Shown here in pieces: positions 36,029-49,435 of a stretch of DNA of 64,000 nt; position 1 is the first letter of the stretch, and every line of letters starts with the position of its first letter. The notes under the pieces are model-generated. The model made no database searches. It worked only from the letters and a program-made list of their open reading frames with translations, and was not told where the DNA came from. Source of the stretch: Lindgomyces ingoldianus. Lineage: Eukaryota; Ascomycota; Dothideomycetes; Pleosporales; Lindgomycetaceae. Where the stretch lies: contig NW_022985182.1 in assembly GCF_010093535.1 (NCBI RefSeq), positions 693,785 through 757,784 on the forward strand, read 5' to 3'. A program made the translations under genes and the position numbers.

Positions 36029-39000
36029 CTAGCAACTTTTCTTTTTGTCTAAAGAGTTGCCTTCTGTACGCGTTACCTCCCTTCTGTTTATGTAGGTCTA
36101 TCTAATTACATTCTGCCTTTACTTTACCCTATTTATTAAGACTTGCCTTAGTAATGCTGTGCGTTAGAATAGGCTAGTTATGCTATGTAAATAGCTTTTC
36201 TTTTTTTTCTTTTTTACTTTTTAAGCCTTGCTGTACAATTCCCTAGCTCTTTTCTCTTTTTATACAGTGCTAACAGTAACAGATTCTTATAATAAGAAAA
36301 ATAAGTGTGTATAATATAAAAAAAATAAAATAAAGAGAAATAGGCCTTATATAAAGGTGTTATTAGTCTAGTTAGTCTAAGGCATCTTTGCGCACAGAAT
36401 CTAGCTAGTCTACAGATGCTTCTATCTAGACAGAGAGGTAGTTAGTTAGGACTAATAATTAAAAAGCCTAGTTTAGTGTTTTCTTTATATATACATTTAC
36501 TAAGTTATTTTTACTATTTATTTACTTTATTTTAGTAATTTCCCTTTTCTTATATAATTTATAAAGTAATATAATGTTAATTATAAGTTACTTTTTACTA
36601 GTAGTGCCTAGCTTAATAAGGTAATTATATAGAGACCTTAAATCTATATAAATTACTACTAAAATTAGTAGTAGTTTAAGTATTTATATAATTTACTATA
36701 AAGTTATACTAAGTATAATTATATTATTAAACCTTTTAACTATTCTATATAGTTTGCTAGTAAGAACACTCTTAGTTACTTTTTTATACTTAGTAGAATT
36801 CTAGTATATAATGTTGCCTAGTATTTTAAAGTAGTTGCTTTACTTTATATAGTTCTTATTACTTAATATAATTAAGAATTCTAGCTATAAGCTAAAGTTT
36901 TTATTATTAGTAAATAATTTATTTATAAAGATAAACAGCTTTATATAATTAAGCTATAATAGTAAAAAGGTAAAACTACACTTACTATTATCTATCTACT
37001 ATTAGATTTATGTGTTAAGTATGTTAATGTTATTATATAAAGGGTCTATAGTTTGTGTAGTAATAAATAAGTTAAATGCTGCCTTTAGTTAACACATAAA
37101 TGCAATATATGCCCCTCTTATACATTACTTAATATATTATTATGCAGCATCTTTATTCTTTAGGTTAATTATATAAAAGTAGCTTACTTATCTCTTTTAA
37201 GTAAAAACTACTATGTTATATATAAGCTTAATTCTTCTACTATTAAACTTAATAAGCTGCTTTTTTACTAAAATAGTTTTACTTTTTATATAAAACTTTA
37301 CTTTTTATAGTTTTTTCTTTTTTTTTTATATAAAATTTTTTATTATAATGCTTAAAGTATTATCTATTTATAGGCTAGTAATACTAAAAGTGTGCTTTTC
37401 TTTATTAGTAATTAAGAGGTAGAGGTTATATAAAAAGATATACATACATAGCTTTTTTTTATAGTAGTTATAGTATGTTTTAAACTAATACAGTCTTAAT
37501 TTAGCAGCTCTATATAAAAGTTATACAACCTAGAGTATTATTTTTAGTAGAAAGCTCTAGCGCATCTTTTTTAGTAGCTTTATATATAGTGTGCGCATAA
37601 GCTTATTTATTAATTAAATGTATACTTATGTAATATTACATAGTTTAAAATGCATTTTATATGTAGCTCTTAAGCTTACTTTTATAGCTAGAAGTAGTTT
37701 CTAGCTTATTCTCTAAATAGTTAGTAACTAAGTAAGAATTTCTCTTTTTTTTTTATCTAAGTAGCTAGTAAACACTAGGCAGGATTTCTTATATAGTTAA
37801 GTTATTTTACCTTTTACTTTTTATATAAGGCAAAGGTTAAAAATCTAACTTTTATACTTTATTAAGTTATACACTATAACCTTAAAAGTACTATTAGTAA
37901 TTAGAGTGTCTATCTCTATATAGTCTAATTTCTTAAATAGTTTTTTAAGTGTAGTAATTACACTATCTATATAAAGCTTAATAAATAAGGCCTAATTATT
38001 CTTTTTTTTTTAGGTTAGAAATACCTAGTCTAGACTTTATATAAGTTTTCTTTACTTTTTACTTCTTCTTATATCTATATCTTTTTTTTACACTAGTGCA
38101 GCATTACTATCCTAAAGGGCTTAGTCTGTAGTAGGCTTTAGTTCTGCCTTTATAATATTTTTATAAGGCTGTTTTTTTTTCTTTTTTTTAGAAAATCTTT
38201 TTATATAAAGATTAGTTTATTTAGGTTATTTATTATAAGTAAGTTATCTTTTTTTTTTTTTATAGTATAGTTTAACCTGCATATATTAGAGCTTTAGTAG
38301 GCTATTTTTTTTTTAATAATAATGTCTCTTCTTTTAATGCTTTTAATTTTATATAGGCTAGTCTAGCCTTTCTTCTCTCTTTATACTATAATCTTTAAGC
38401 TAAGAGGGAAGTTAAGAACTTTATATATTATAAAGCTATTATAAGTATTAATTACATAATTAATGTTTACTTTTATATAGTCTTTTTAAAGTATCTTTAT
38501 TACCTTTTATATAGCACTTGCTTATATAATAATGTTTAGTAATAGTAAAAAGTCTAGGTTAATTCTTAGGTATGCTCTAAAGACTAGTAGTGTGGGTACT
38601 AGACTATGCAGGCTAGCTGTGTTATTTAGAGCCTTAACTGCTATCTGCAGAATAGCTATATTATCTATATAGTTACCTAGCTTAGTCTTTAGGATGTTAA
38701 ACACTTATTAAAAAGGTATATGCACACACTTAACTTTTTTAACTACTTAATGTGCTTTTATAGGCATCTGCCTACATATAGCTTTTATAATTTTTATATA
38801 AGCTTAAAAATCTTTTAAAGTAAAGTTTATACTAAAGTTATGCATAATATAGTCTAGAGGTTCTTAATAAGTATTAATCTAGTATTTACACAGTGCATCC
38901 TAGGTATCTTATGTAGATATAGATTTTAGAAATGTAGCAGCCTAAAATAATATGTCTACATTAATAATATATAAAACATTTTTATTATTAATTTATATAA

Positions 39001-41850
39001 TATTAATAATAACTTTATAGTTAAAGTAGGTGTTATTTTTAATTATAAACTTAAATTTTTATAGGGCCTAGTTATATAATTAGCAGAAGTAGTAAAACTT
39101 CTTAATCTCTTCTAGCACTATAGCATTAACATTATAGCTAGCGCTAGTTAGCATCTTCTAGAGTCTTTTTATGCAGGGGTGTCTAAATTAGCAGTAGAGG
39201 TAGTAAAGTTTTAATTTAGTAAAAAAAAATATAAATTCTTTTTTACTAATATTAAAAAAAAAGTGTCTTTATTTTTATATAATAAGTACTATAGTTTTAT
39301 TTTTGTATATAATAATATTTAAAATGTTGTTAAAGTATGCCCTAAGTTAGTTAGCATCTACTAGTAATAGCAGAAATAGTGTTAGAGTCTCTAAGATGTA
39401 GTATATAACTAGACTAATTAAGTTCTAGATTTATACAGTACTAATTAATCTTTTTAGTGTCTAGCCTTTAAAGCTAATATCTGTTTAGCTAGGTGTTTAA
39501 TTAATTTCTATACATAAGTTCTCTTATATATACGCCTTAAGTTAAGACTTACTAATAGTAAAAATTTTTACTACACCTATATTCTATAGTTTACTTTAGT
39601 ATACTGTATAGTATTAGTTATTAAGGATAAACTGCTTAGCATATTTCTTAGGTTTAATGCTATAGATGTCCTTTTTTATTACATAGTATAGATAAGTAGT
39701 AGAGGTAAAGTAGTTAACAGCTTTTTTAGTATTTTTACCTTTTTATTTTATTTTTTTTATATTATATAAATTATTTTTTTTCTTAGAGTAACCTTTAAAG
39801 TCTTAGATGTATAAAGTAATAGCTTTATATAATAAGGTCTTATTATAGAAATTTTTATATAAGGTAATGTACTAGTTCTTTGCTTATATATAGTTATTAT
39901 AAGAGTAGTTTAATAACTAACATTTTTTTTATAGTAAACAAAGCACTTTTTTATCTATGTATAGTTATCTCTAAATTATAGCCTAAACCTAGATAGAGAT
40001 CTTCTATGTTATTTTTTTCTATATAGAGAGAAGCTTTCTTCTTGTTATGTAGACTCTTATTATGCAGAGTTATATTAGTAGTTTATATAGTATGCATTAG
40101 GCAGTTTCTAAAAGTATTAGTTTACTCTTTAGTCTATAGTAACTTAGAGTAATGCCTATAAGTTACTAAATAAAGCTTTACATAAGAGCTTAATAGTAAA
40201 CATAGTATATTTTAGTTCTAGTTATTCTTAACAAGCTTATATAATAGTAGTGTGCAGTAAAATATCTTTTTAAAATTTTATTTTTAGTGCCCTTTATATA
40301 AGCATAAGCTTATTAATTATTATTTTAAAAACTTTATATAAACTTTTATTAAAGTTTTTTTATTAGTATTATATAAAAGTTATTATTATCTAGTCTATTT
40401 AGTACTAGCTATAGTTTATATTAGTGTTAAAGTAACTACTTAAAGTGTTATATAAATGCTTTTAGTTATGTCTAAAGCTTATGTTATATATATAGTACAT
40501 ATTTACTTAACTTTTTAGAATATCTAGAAAGATGTTTATATACTAAGTTTCTTAAATATTTAGCTATTAATATAAATTAATAAAGATCTTTATTTTATTT
40601 ATAAAAATGTTATATAGTTAACTTATATAGTTATTATTTTTTTTATGCTTTTTAAAATTATATAATTTTGTCTACTAGAAGTTTTTCTTTAGTAGTTTCC
40701 CTTTAGAGTAGAAGTTTATACAGGCTGTAATGTAGTATAGATTGTGCAGGTGGTATTAGTAGTGCATACACTACTGCAGGCAGTGGTGTGTACAATTAAG
40801 GGTGTGGAGCAGGCGTTAGGTAGAGTGGCATGTATTGTTTATATAGTAATTAGTGTAGTGCTAGCTAAGGTGTAAAAGTAGGTAATGCTAGTATGTTTAG
40901 TGTTAATAGCAGCAGTATATTTAGTCTGCTTCTGTGCAGAGCCTTATATAGTAATAAGAGTTACATATAAAGCCTTTTTAGTGCAATTGCCTTTTTTTAT
41001 GCTATATTATACAGCTTTTAGGCTTAGGTACCTTTAGTACTTAGCTATAGTGTAATTTTTTTATTTTTTAGCACTTATATAAGCTTTCTTTTAAATGTGT
41101 AGCTAAGTGCTAAGAAGTTTTATAGTGTCTATTTTTTAAAATCTTTTATATATACACTTAGAAAAGTAGCGCCTTTCTAAGTTATTATATATAGATTAGT
41201 AATTATGTAACTTATATATAATTAAGTTTATAAGCTTATTAGAGCTTTTAATATGTTTATTTTATTATTTTAGTACTCTAGGCTAGTCTTATTTTATAGT
41301 GTTGCCTTTAATATCTTTATATCTTTTATAAGTTATTTATATAATAAAAATTATTTCTTATTTTTTTTATTATTATATAAAGTTGTTAGTTACTAATAAG
41401 ATTTTATTATAATAGTATAGTTAATTACTTTTTTAGTAAATTACACAGGTACTGCTATTATCTAGCTACTAAGTTGTGCAGCTTTAATAGCTTTAGTGTG
41501 CGCCTTACACTATTTTCTTCTTACTTTATATAGTAGCAGAGCTTGCTGTATAATGTAAAAAATTAATGTGCTATTATCTAGCTACTAGGTTGTGCAGCTT
41601 TAGTAGCTTTAGTGTGCATTTTACACTATTTTCTTTTTACTTTATATAGTAGCAGAGCTTACTGTATAATGCAAAGAATTAATCTGCTATTTTAAAAAAT
41701 AAGTAACTAAATAAAGTACTTTATAAAGTATAAGTACTTTACTATTACTTTTCTTAAAAAATAAGTAATAAAATAAAGTACTTTATAAAGTGTAAGTACT
41801 TTATTATTACTTTTACTAATTTATAGTTAATTAAATTAACTACTAATTAG

Positions 41851-42130
41851 TGTTAAATAGGCTCTAACAGCTAGCTGCTTATAGTATAAGCACTTAAGTA
41901 GTAAGAGTAAGAGTAGTGTACAGTGTACACAGTGTACAAGGTAGGTAAGGTAAGGGTAACATATTTCTAGTTTTATTGCTCTTGTCTTTCCTCTGTACAG
42001 AGGAAAAGGGGGATATCTAGATGTTTGCGCACAGAGGTTCGCGCACAAGCATTATGTGACATAGATACGTGATCCTGCTTGTGCGTGATCGCTTGTATCT
42101 AGGCCGCGACGCTGCTGCTGCGTACAGACA
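41851..42130 (-). repeat. Copia-2b 5' LTR (280 bp)
   Basis: TGTTAAATAGGC start and CGTACAGACA end; followed by the GGTAG duplication. Confidence 0.88.
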
Positions 42131-45100
42131 GGTAGGTTTATAATAAAATTAATTAATATGTCTTTTTAAGCTTATTTAGAGATTAGAAGTAGTTTAAGTA
42201 GGCTATTATACCTTTCTTAAAAGGCCTTTACTTTATAGCAAGTATAGCAACATAATACATATTAGCGTACAGTATAGAACATGCGGGGCTAGTAGTACTC
42301 TCTCTGTAGTAGGTTAAGAGTCTTTCCTCTGCCTAGGTGTCCTTTAATAGGCAAGTTATGTATAATTTAGAGTAGTTTAATTCTTAGTTTATTAAAATTA
42401 AGAATTATAAGTTAGTTATAGTAATATAGCTTACTATTTTAGTTTTTATAGTTAGCTAGTGTTACCTTCTTTAACTAACTAGCGCTATTTTAGAGTAAGT
42501 CTAAAGTTTCTTAAATAAATTTATTATTTAAATACTTATTAGTAATAATTTAATTAATTATTTAATTTATTTTATTTAAGTTAAGGTCTAAAAATAGCTT
42601 AAGTTAAAGTAGAGTTTAGTGTTAAGCTTTTTATGCTTCTTTTTAAGTAAAGATGTTTTAGAATTACTTTATAAAGGCATCTAGTTTCTCTTTATCTTAA
42701 CTAAGATAATAAGTAATCTTAAAATTAAAATAAAATAGGTATTTAAACTAATAGGCTTATTAGTAGCTAAGTTATTTTATAGTTACAAAGTACTATAAGT
42801 TTTTATAGTTAGATAGAACCTATATTAGATGCGCTGCACTTTCTAGTTTAGGTTACTATTATTTAAAGCAGTGTACTATAGCAAGTAATTTCTTATTATA
42901 GATTTTATAATTACCTTCTACAGGACTTATTTTTTTTTAAAAAGTATATAATAGGCCTAATAGTCCTGTCTAGCTTAGTCTAAGAGAGAACTTCTGCTAC
43001 TACATAGTCTAAAGCATTAGCTTCTACAAGTATTAGTAGTTTAGAGTTAAAGTAGTAGAGTATTAGAGCTTTAGTAAAGGCTTTCTTTAGCTAGTTAAAA
43101 AACTATTAGTAATTTAAGTTAAAGTTAAATTAAATCTTTTTCTTAGTAAGTGTAATTATAAGGCTTACTTACTATAAAAAGTTATTAATAAATTATTAGT
43201 AAAAGTTAGTAAATTTTATAAAAGCTTAAACATCTTTTATGTTCTTTAGGTATTACTAATCTAGCATAGTCTAAACTTTAACAGGGTTTATTTAAATACT
43301 ATCTATAAAGATTACATATTCTAAATACATAACCTTTAATTAGTAGAACTTGCATTTATTTATGTTAAGTTATAGACCTGCTTCTTCTATAGCCTTTAGC
43401 ACTAGGCGTACATGCTGTTTATGCTCTAAAAGGCTATTACTGTAGATTAGAATATTGTTAATATACATAGTGCAGAACATATCTAGGTAGGGTTAGAGTA
43501 AGTTATTTATAAAATGTTAAAAAGTACTAGGTGTGTTAGCTAAGCTAAAGAGCATTACTAAGTACTTAAATAGTCTATATTAGGTCTAAAACACTATTAG
43601 CTACTTATTACCCTTTACTATCTTTAGCTTATTAAAAGCAGTAATAATATCTAACTTTATAAAATACTTTACTTTACTTAGTTAGCTTAGAGTTTCCTGT
43701 AAAAAAAGAATTAAGTATTAGTTTTTAATAGTAATAGTGTTTAGTCTTTAGTAGTTAATGTAAAATTAAAGCCTACCTCTAAGTTTCTTTATAAATAGTA
43801 TAAGTAACACTACTAGTAAAAAGCTAGCTTAAATAAACCTTTTTTTAGGTTTTTATTAAAGTATTTTTAGAGCACTTTTAATTTGTTTAGCAACATTTTA
43901 TATAGTAGCCTATAACTAAGTTGTTTACTAGGCTTAAGAGTTATTTAGTAATTATATAAATGTTATATTAAAAGCTTATTAGACTTATCTTAAAAAAAGA
44001 CATATAACAGGTTGTAGTAGTCTTAAGGGACTATTATTTTTAGGTTAGTGCATTTTTAGGGAGCTAGAGCTTAGTCTATATTAGAAATTATAACTGCGTA
44101 GATTTTATAATCTAGTTATTAAGCTAGGGTTATAAATAGAGTAGGTTCTATGTAGTAGATGTCTATCTGCTATTTAAGTCCTAGTTTATATCTAAATTAA
44201 GTAAGTAAAGATTTTTTAAAGGCTTTTTTTTTCTTAAGTTTAAGTAGTTATTAAATTATTTTATATAGCTTATTTTAGTAAAAGGCCTAGCTTATTAGCT
44301 TTACTTAAGTAGTTTTTTTCTAAGTTATTAAAAAGTAAGTTTAGAAACCTTCTATATTAAGTGCTACTTAAGTGTTATTTAGGTGTAAGTGTAAGCATAT
44401 ATTTTAGTATTAGAAAAAGTTAAAGTTTAGAACTTACTCTTAGTAATTAAAAGTAACCTTATGCTAATATAGCTATAGTTGTTCTAAGATTAGGTTATAA
44501 CATTTTATGTTTATTACATAGAGCTTAATCTGCTTCTTATAGTATTAGTAGGTAATTATAATAGTTATAGTATAAAAAATAAAACCTTTTTTAAGTTATT
44601 TTTTATTAAATCTAGTTAGGTAAATTATTTAAGTAAGTAGTGTTAATTAGAGATTTAGTTTACACGCTAGTTCTTTATTAATGTAACTTATACTATTTAC
44701 TTCTAAGTTAATAAGAGCTTATATTAAGGCTAATATAGTTTTTTATTATAAACATATAAAAATATTAACTTAGTACTTTTAGTTATTAGTAGGGGACTTA
44801 GCCTATAAGTTAGTAGAGATTTAGTGTTAAATTAGTCCTAAAAGGCAACTTAGCCCTAAAACAAGCCTTTTTGCAGGCTCTTACTGCTATAGCTACAGCT
44901 ATGTTAAGAGTAGTAAGAGAGATTAGAGCTTAAATACAAGTTAAAGCCCTTACAAAAATAAAATTAAAATAGTAAAAATCTTTAATAAGTACTAGCAGCG
45001 CTACTTATATAGACTTAAAAAAGAAGAATAAAGTAGTTTTAAAATATATAACTATACTTACTATACTTAAAGTATTAACTTTTTTTTTTATAATCTTTAC

Positions 45101-46037
45101 ACTTTTTAGAACTAACTAGAGCATAATTTAAATTAATTTTTATTATATTAAAGTTTTTATTTGTAACTGCGCTAGTTTAGGGGCGTATTAGGGCTTGTAC
45201 AGGGAGGAACTTTATGTTATTATTATAGGTAGTAATTAGGTTTGCATACATATTAAAGTTGTTTAAGAGGGGTTCTCCTACTATAGCGCATTATAGTTTA
45301 GTTAAGAGGGAGTTATATAAGGCTGTAATTAGACCTATCTTATTTAGGCCTATATTAGATGCAAGTTAGTAGAACTTAGTAAAGTATAAAGTAAAGCTTT
45401 TTTTTTTTATTATAAAGTGTTTAGGCAACTTAGAGCTGTTAACTTTTTATTTAAGTTTTTATAAGTTACTTATAGAAACACTATAAATTAATCTAAGTTA
45501 ATAATATTTTTATTTATTAGTAAGTTAATTAAAGCTGTTATATTATAGTTAAGTTAAAAGTAAGCATATAGTAACTAAAAGTGTTTAAAGAGGAATTAGT
45601 CTATATTTCCTTTAAGTTTATATTAGAGCTTATGTAAAAAGAAAAGTAGGTCTTTCTATTTTCTATTAAATAGTAGGGGATTAGGGAGTTAGTTAGATTT
45701 TATTACTAGGTTAAAAGGGTTATAAGTTGTAGGCAGTGTTAGGCAGGAAAGAGTTAAGCTATCTCTAGACTTCTAAGTAAGCTTTAAGGCTAGTAAGTTC
45801 TTAGTTCCTACTACTATAATAAAAGTTAAGGCAGAAATAGACTACTTAATAACATAAAGTTGTTCTTTAAAGTTTTTTTAAAAAGCTTTAAAGCTTACAA
45901 CATAGTAGCTTTTTTATAAAGTAAGCACTTTTTAAAAGGCTTTTTAGCTTACTTTAATAGCTTAGAGTTGTGCAAGTACTAAGCTTATTAAATTAAATTT
46001 AAAGGCTATTCTTAGCTAGAGTTTTAACATAATGTAA

Positions 46038-46355
46038 TGTTATAATTATACACAAGTAAGGTTATAGAGCTTTATAAAGGTCTAGTTTAATTACTACGTA
46101 AGGTATTATAGTAGGTATAAGACGTTGTGTAAGAAACAGGAAGGTTTAGAAAGAAATTAGTAATTAAATACTTAGCTTAGAAGTCTAAGCGCTTTAGGTA
46201 TAAATTAAGCCTATTCTAAGTTTAGTTAGTGTTAAAGCAGTTTATGCTTAAGTTTATGTCTATGTTGTGTTGTGTTTGTGTTAGACGTGCACTAATAATA
46301 CTCTAGTACGCGTCTAATACAGTTATGTCTGGGATCCGGGGAGGATACCGTGACA
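46038..46355 (-). repeat. Gypsy-1b 5' LTR (318 bp)
   Basis: Plus strand starts TGTTATAATTATACACAAG (mutated) and ends ATACCGTGACA; followed by the TAACT duplication. Confidence 0.9.
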
Positions 46356-48713
46356 TAACTAGAAGACACTATATAAGATTCTCTTTACATAAGTAGCTTT
46401 AAATAATAAAGTTGTTATATTAATTTAAAAGCTAAGCTTTACACATTTAAAAGCCTATAGCTATAAAGCATTTATAATAACTAATAACATATATTAGAAT
46501 AAATCTAAGCTATAAAGGCTAGACCTAAAGGTGTAGATTAGATATCTAGTTAAGTACTAATTATTAAACACCTACTATGTATAAATACTACTACTAGCAA
46601 AAGTAATTTATACATATAATGTTATTTTTAATAAACACTTAATTTTTAGTAGTAAGCCTAAAGACTTAATAGATAATTTTATATATAACATAGTAAAGAA
46701 AATTACTATATATATTAAAATAATTAAGCTTCTAACACCTAGTTATTAGCTAGAGATAAAGTTATTTTATAAAAACAACACTATAGATAATACATTAAAT
46801 TTTAACAAAGTAGACTTACTAGGCTACTATTAAAAAAGAAAGATTAGAGATAACTATTTATCTCCTTTAAATACTCTACTACCTATAGTATTACTTATGC
46901 AGTTAATAGCTAGAGCTGCACTAAAGCTAAGCTAAATAAGGTCTTTAAAGACTATACTATAGGCTGCAGCCTTTATAGCTAGCATAAGATTTAGAAGTGT
47001 AAAAAAGTATAGTAGCAAAACACTAAATAAAGCAGCATTAATAAAAATACTATTTAAAAGGAAAACACTTTATAAAAGCCAGCTACTACTTTTACTATTA
47101 ACTTAAAAGTAACTAGAGAAGCACTCTCTATATAAGATATTTAAGGCAGTAGAAAGAACACACCTAGATAGTTATTAAATAATAAAATTCTAAATAAAGG
47201 TCTAGACAAAGCTAATTAAGGCAGCTAGACAGCAGATTTTAGATTATATGTAGATGTACACCTATAAGCTTAATAAGCACTATAGATTATAAAGATGCAA
47301 GGCGCAACTAGTAGTCTATAGTAATTAATAAAAAAACATTACTATATAAGATACCTACACTACTACCCTAGTAGAACGCTTATTTTAAATGCTAATAGTA
47401 ATATCTACATGCTTTAACTTAGAGCTTAAATAATACAACATAACTAATGTGTTTATACATGCAGTAATTAACTGCAATATCTACATGCAAATGCTAAAAG
47501 GCTATTAGAAACTAGGTATAATACTAAAGCTTTAAAAGGCAATATATAGCTTATAAATTTCTTTTTTACTCTAGTAACACTATTTTATATAAACTCTACT
47601 ATATAACTAAAGCTAGAATATTTATTTTCTTTTATGTAGACAACTTTATTATTATGTATAAGAAAAGCTTGAAAGTAGATGCACAGCATGTAGTAGACTA
47701 GTTACAAGAGAAGTATACCCTAATAAGAGGTAAAGACCTATAATAGTTTCTAAAAGTTAAAATTATTAGAGATTAATAGTAATAAATAATTTAGCTATTA
47801 TAGGCTTTATATATTAATAAAATAGCTAGGCTAGCTAATAAAAAGAACCTACAGCACACTACACCTATAAGTAGGATTAAACTTATGCTGTAATCTAGTT
47901 TTGCAACCTTATTAGAAGTAAATTAATATTAGTAAAAAATTAGATCTCTGCTCTTTACAGTAGTTACTATAAGACTAGACATTGCCTTTACTACATTACG
48001 CCTTGCACAGTTTCTCACAAATCCTGCATCTAACTATTAGAATGTAGCTAATTAAGTTATTCTATACCTACATGTGACACAGACGTATGCACTTTAATTA
48101 GGAGGAGAAGACTACCTTATAGTAGTAAGTAATACATTATTTATAGACAATACACTAGATAAAAAAAGCTTTTAAGGCTATGTTATTTAACTATTTAGCA
48201 GATAAATTACATAGCAAGTAAATAAATAAGATACAGTTATAATGTTAATAATAAAAGCAGAATTACTTACACTGTTCTAAGTTGCTAAGGAAGCTATATT
48301 TATAAAAATGCTTTTTAACAAACTGTAGGTTAAGCTGCTTAATTTAACTATTATAATTTAGTGTAATAATAAGCAGATAATTTAACTAGTAAATAAAAAG
48401 ATATCTTAACTTTAAACTAAGCTCTAACATGTTAACATCTATAACTACTAGCTCTAACAGAAAGTCTCTTAACAAACAATTAAGGTTGTCTATGTCCTCT
48501 CTAGTAAGATGCTTGCAGATAGACTTACTAAAGCGCTTTTAGCTAGCAAATAGCTAAGCTTTCTTTAGCAAATTTAGCTAGTTAACATTAGGGAGAGGAT
48601 AGTTAGTTAGAAAGCAGATATAGAAGAGATTAAAGTAAGAATAGAAGCTCTAGAAGCATACTAAGATTGCGCAATTAGGAACTAGCTTAAAGAATGTCTA
48701 AGCTAAGAGGGTG

Positions 48714-49033
48714 TGTTAGATATGCGCACCTACTGTTAAGACAGGAGGAACGTTTAACAAAAGCTGCTACATAGTACAAGCAATAAGCTTAAACAGTATG
48801 TTGCTGCAAATTGCAGCATTTTGCAGCATGTTGCGGCAAATTGCAGCATGTTGCAAGCTGGTCGCGCATAGGGCTAGTGCGCGAGGGACTTAGATCAGAA
48901 AAACAAAAGCTGAGCAACACAAGTAGAGCAGAAAAAGGATTAATAAATTAATACAAGAAATCATCATCCCATACATCATATCCAAACCCATCATTCATCT
49001 CAGGAAGCCTAGAAACAGTGCTTCAATCTGACA
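48714..49033 (+). repeat. Copia-1 3' LTR (320 bp)
   Basis: Starts TGTTAGAT and ends ATCTGACA. It has five minisatellite units. Differences from the 5' LTR in the first 50 bases are all C to T or G to A. Confidence 0.9.
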
Positions 49034-49038
49034 AGCCT

Positions 49039-49433
49039 AGATTATACTTAGCATGTAAAAAATTAGCTATATTAGCTATAAATACTATTTAAAAAGAGAT
49101 TTTTTATATATATAGCTTAAGTATAGTCTTAATAATTACCTACTTTTTATTATTACTTAGCCTTTATAAGTTAGCTATAAAATTAGCTTGTAAAGGTTGT
49201 CTAGTGCTATAGTTATTTATTATTTTTTAAAAAACTTTATACATAGCTACAGCATGTTTCTTTAAAAGTTTTATATTTTATTTAAAAGCTTAGAGTGTAA
49301 GCTATATCTAATGTTCTTTTAGTATATCTAAGTAGTGTTATTAGAAATATATTAGTGTAAAAAAAGTAGTTTAGTAAAGTCTTAGTAAAAGTAAGTAACT
49401 TAAGTGTGTAAGCAACTTGCCTGTAAAGTACAT
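49039..49433 (+). mobile_element. Inverted-repeat element A, segment 4 of 4
   Basis: Right arm of element A after the AGCCT duplication of Copia-1, ending in the inverted GCAACTTGCCTGTAAAGTAC terminus before TA (49434-49435). Confidence 0.85.
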
Positions 49434-49435
49434 TA

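Larger units (their letters stand above)
35749..42130 (-). mobile_element. Copia-2b retrotransposon, innermost (6382 bp)
   Basis: LTRs of 280 bp lie at 35749-36028 and 41851-42130, with GGTAG duplications (35744-35748 and 42131-42135). It runs on the minus strand. At 38704-38522 an integrase-proximal stretch is still open, with AVKALNNTA and LVPTLLVFRAYLRI blocks typical of fungal Copia polyproteins; the reverse transcriptase region lies to the left. It lacks about 0.9 kb present in Copia-2a. RIP-inactivated. As the deepest insertion it should be among the youngest, yet it is fully mutated, so RIP acted after the stack was built. Confidence 0.88.
34305..46355 (-). mobile_element. Gypsy-1b chromovirus nested in Copia-1 and holding Copia-2b
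   Basis: Same family as Gypsy-1a. LTRs of 318 bp lie at 34305-34622 (3') and 46038-46355 (5'), with TAACT duplications (34300-34304 and 46356-46360). A polypurine tract, pyrimidines on the plus strand, lies next to the 3' LTR. After removal of Copia-2b and its duplication it measures 5664 bp, against 5662 bp for Gypsy-1a, so the two are nearly collinear. RIP-mutated throughout. Confidence 0.92.
31365..49033 (+). mobile_element. Copia-1 retrotransposon, complete, with Gypsy-1b and LTR2 nested inside
   Basis: LTRs lie at 31365-31704 and 48714-49033, with AGCCT duplications (31360-31364 and 49034-49038). Removing Gypsy-1b and LTR2 leaves about 5.4 kb, normal for Ty1/Copia. Readable plus-strand landmarks, in order: gag start at 31943; an integrase YLYNRTPN-like block just before the Gypsy-1b insertion (about 34255-34300), continuing after it with THLK..YKAF and RLDLK..IRYLV blocks (46430-46560); reverse transcriptase YVDD read as YVDNFIIMY (about 47632-47665); and an RNase H end reading VVYVLSSKMLADRLTKAL (about 48485-48538). 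A purine-rich AAGCTAAGAGGGTG precedes the 3' LTR. From about 32.2 kb rightwards the element is RIP-mutated beyond coding. Confidence 0.92.
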
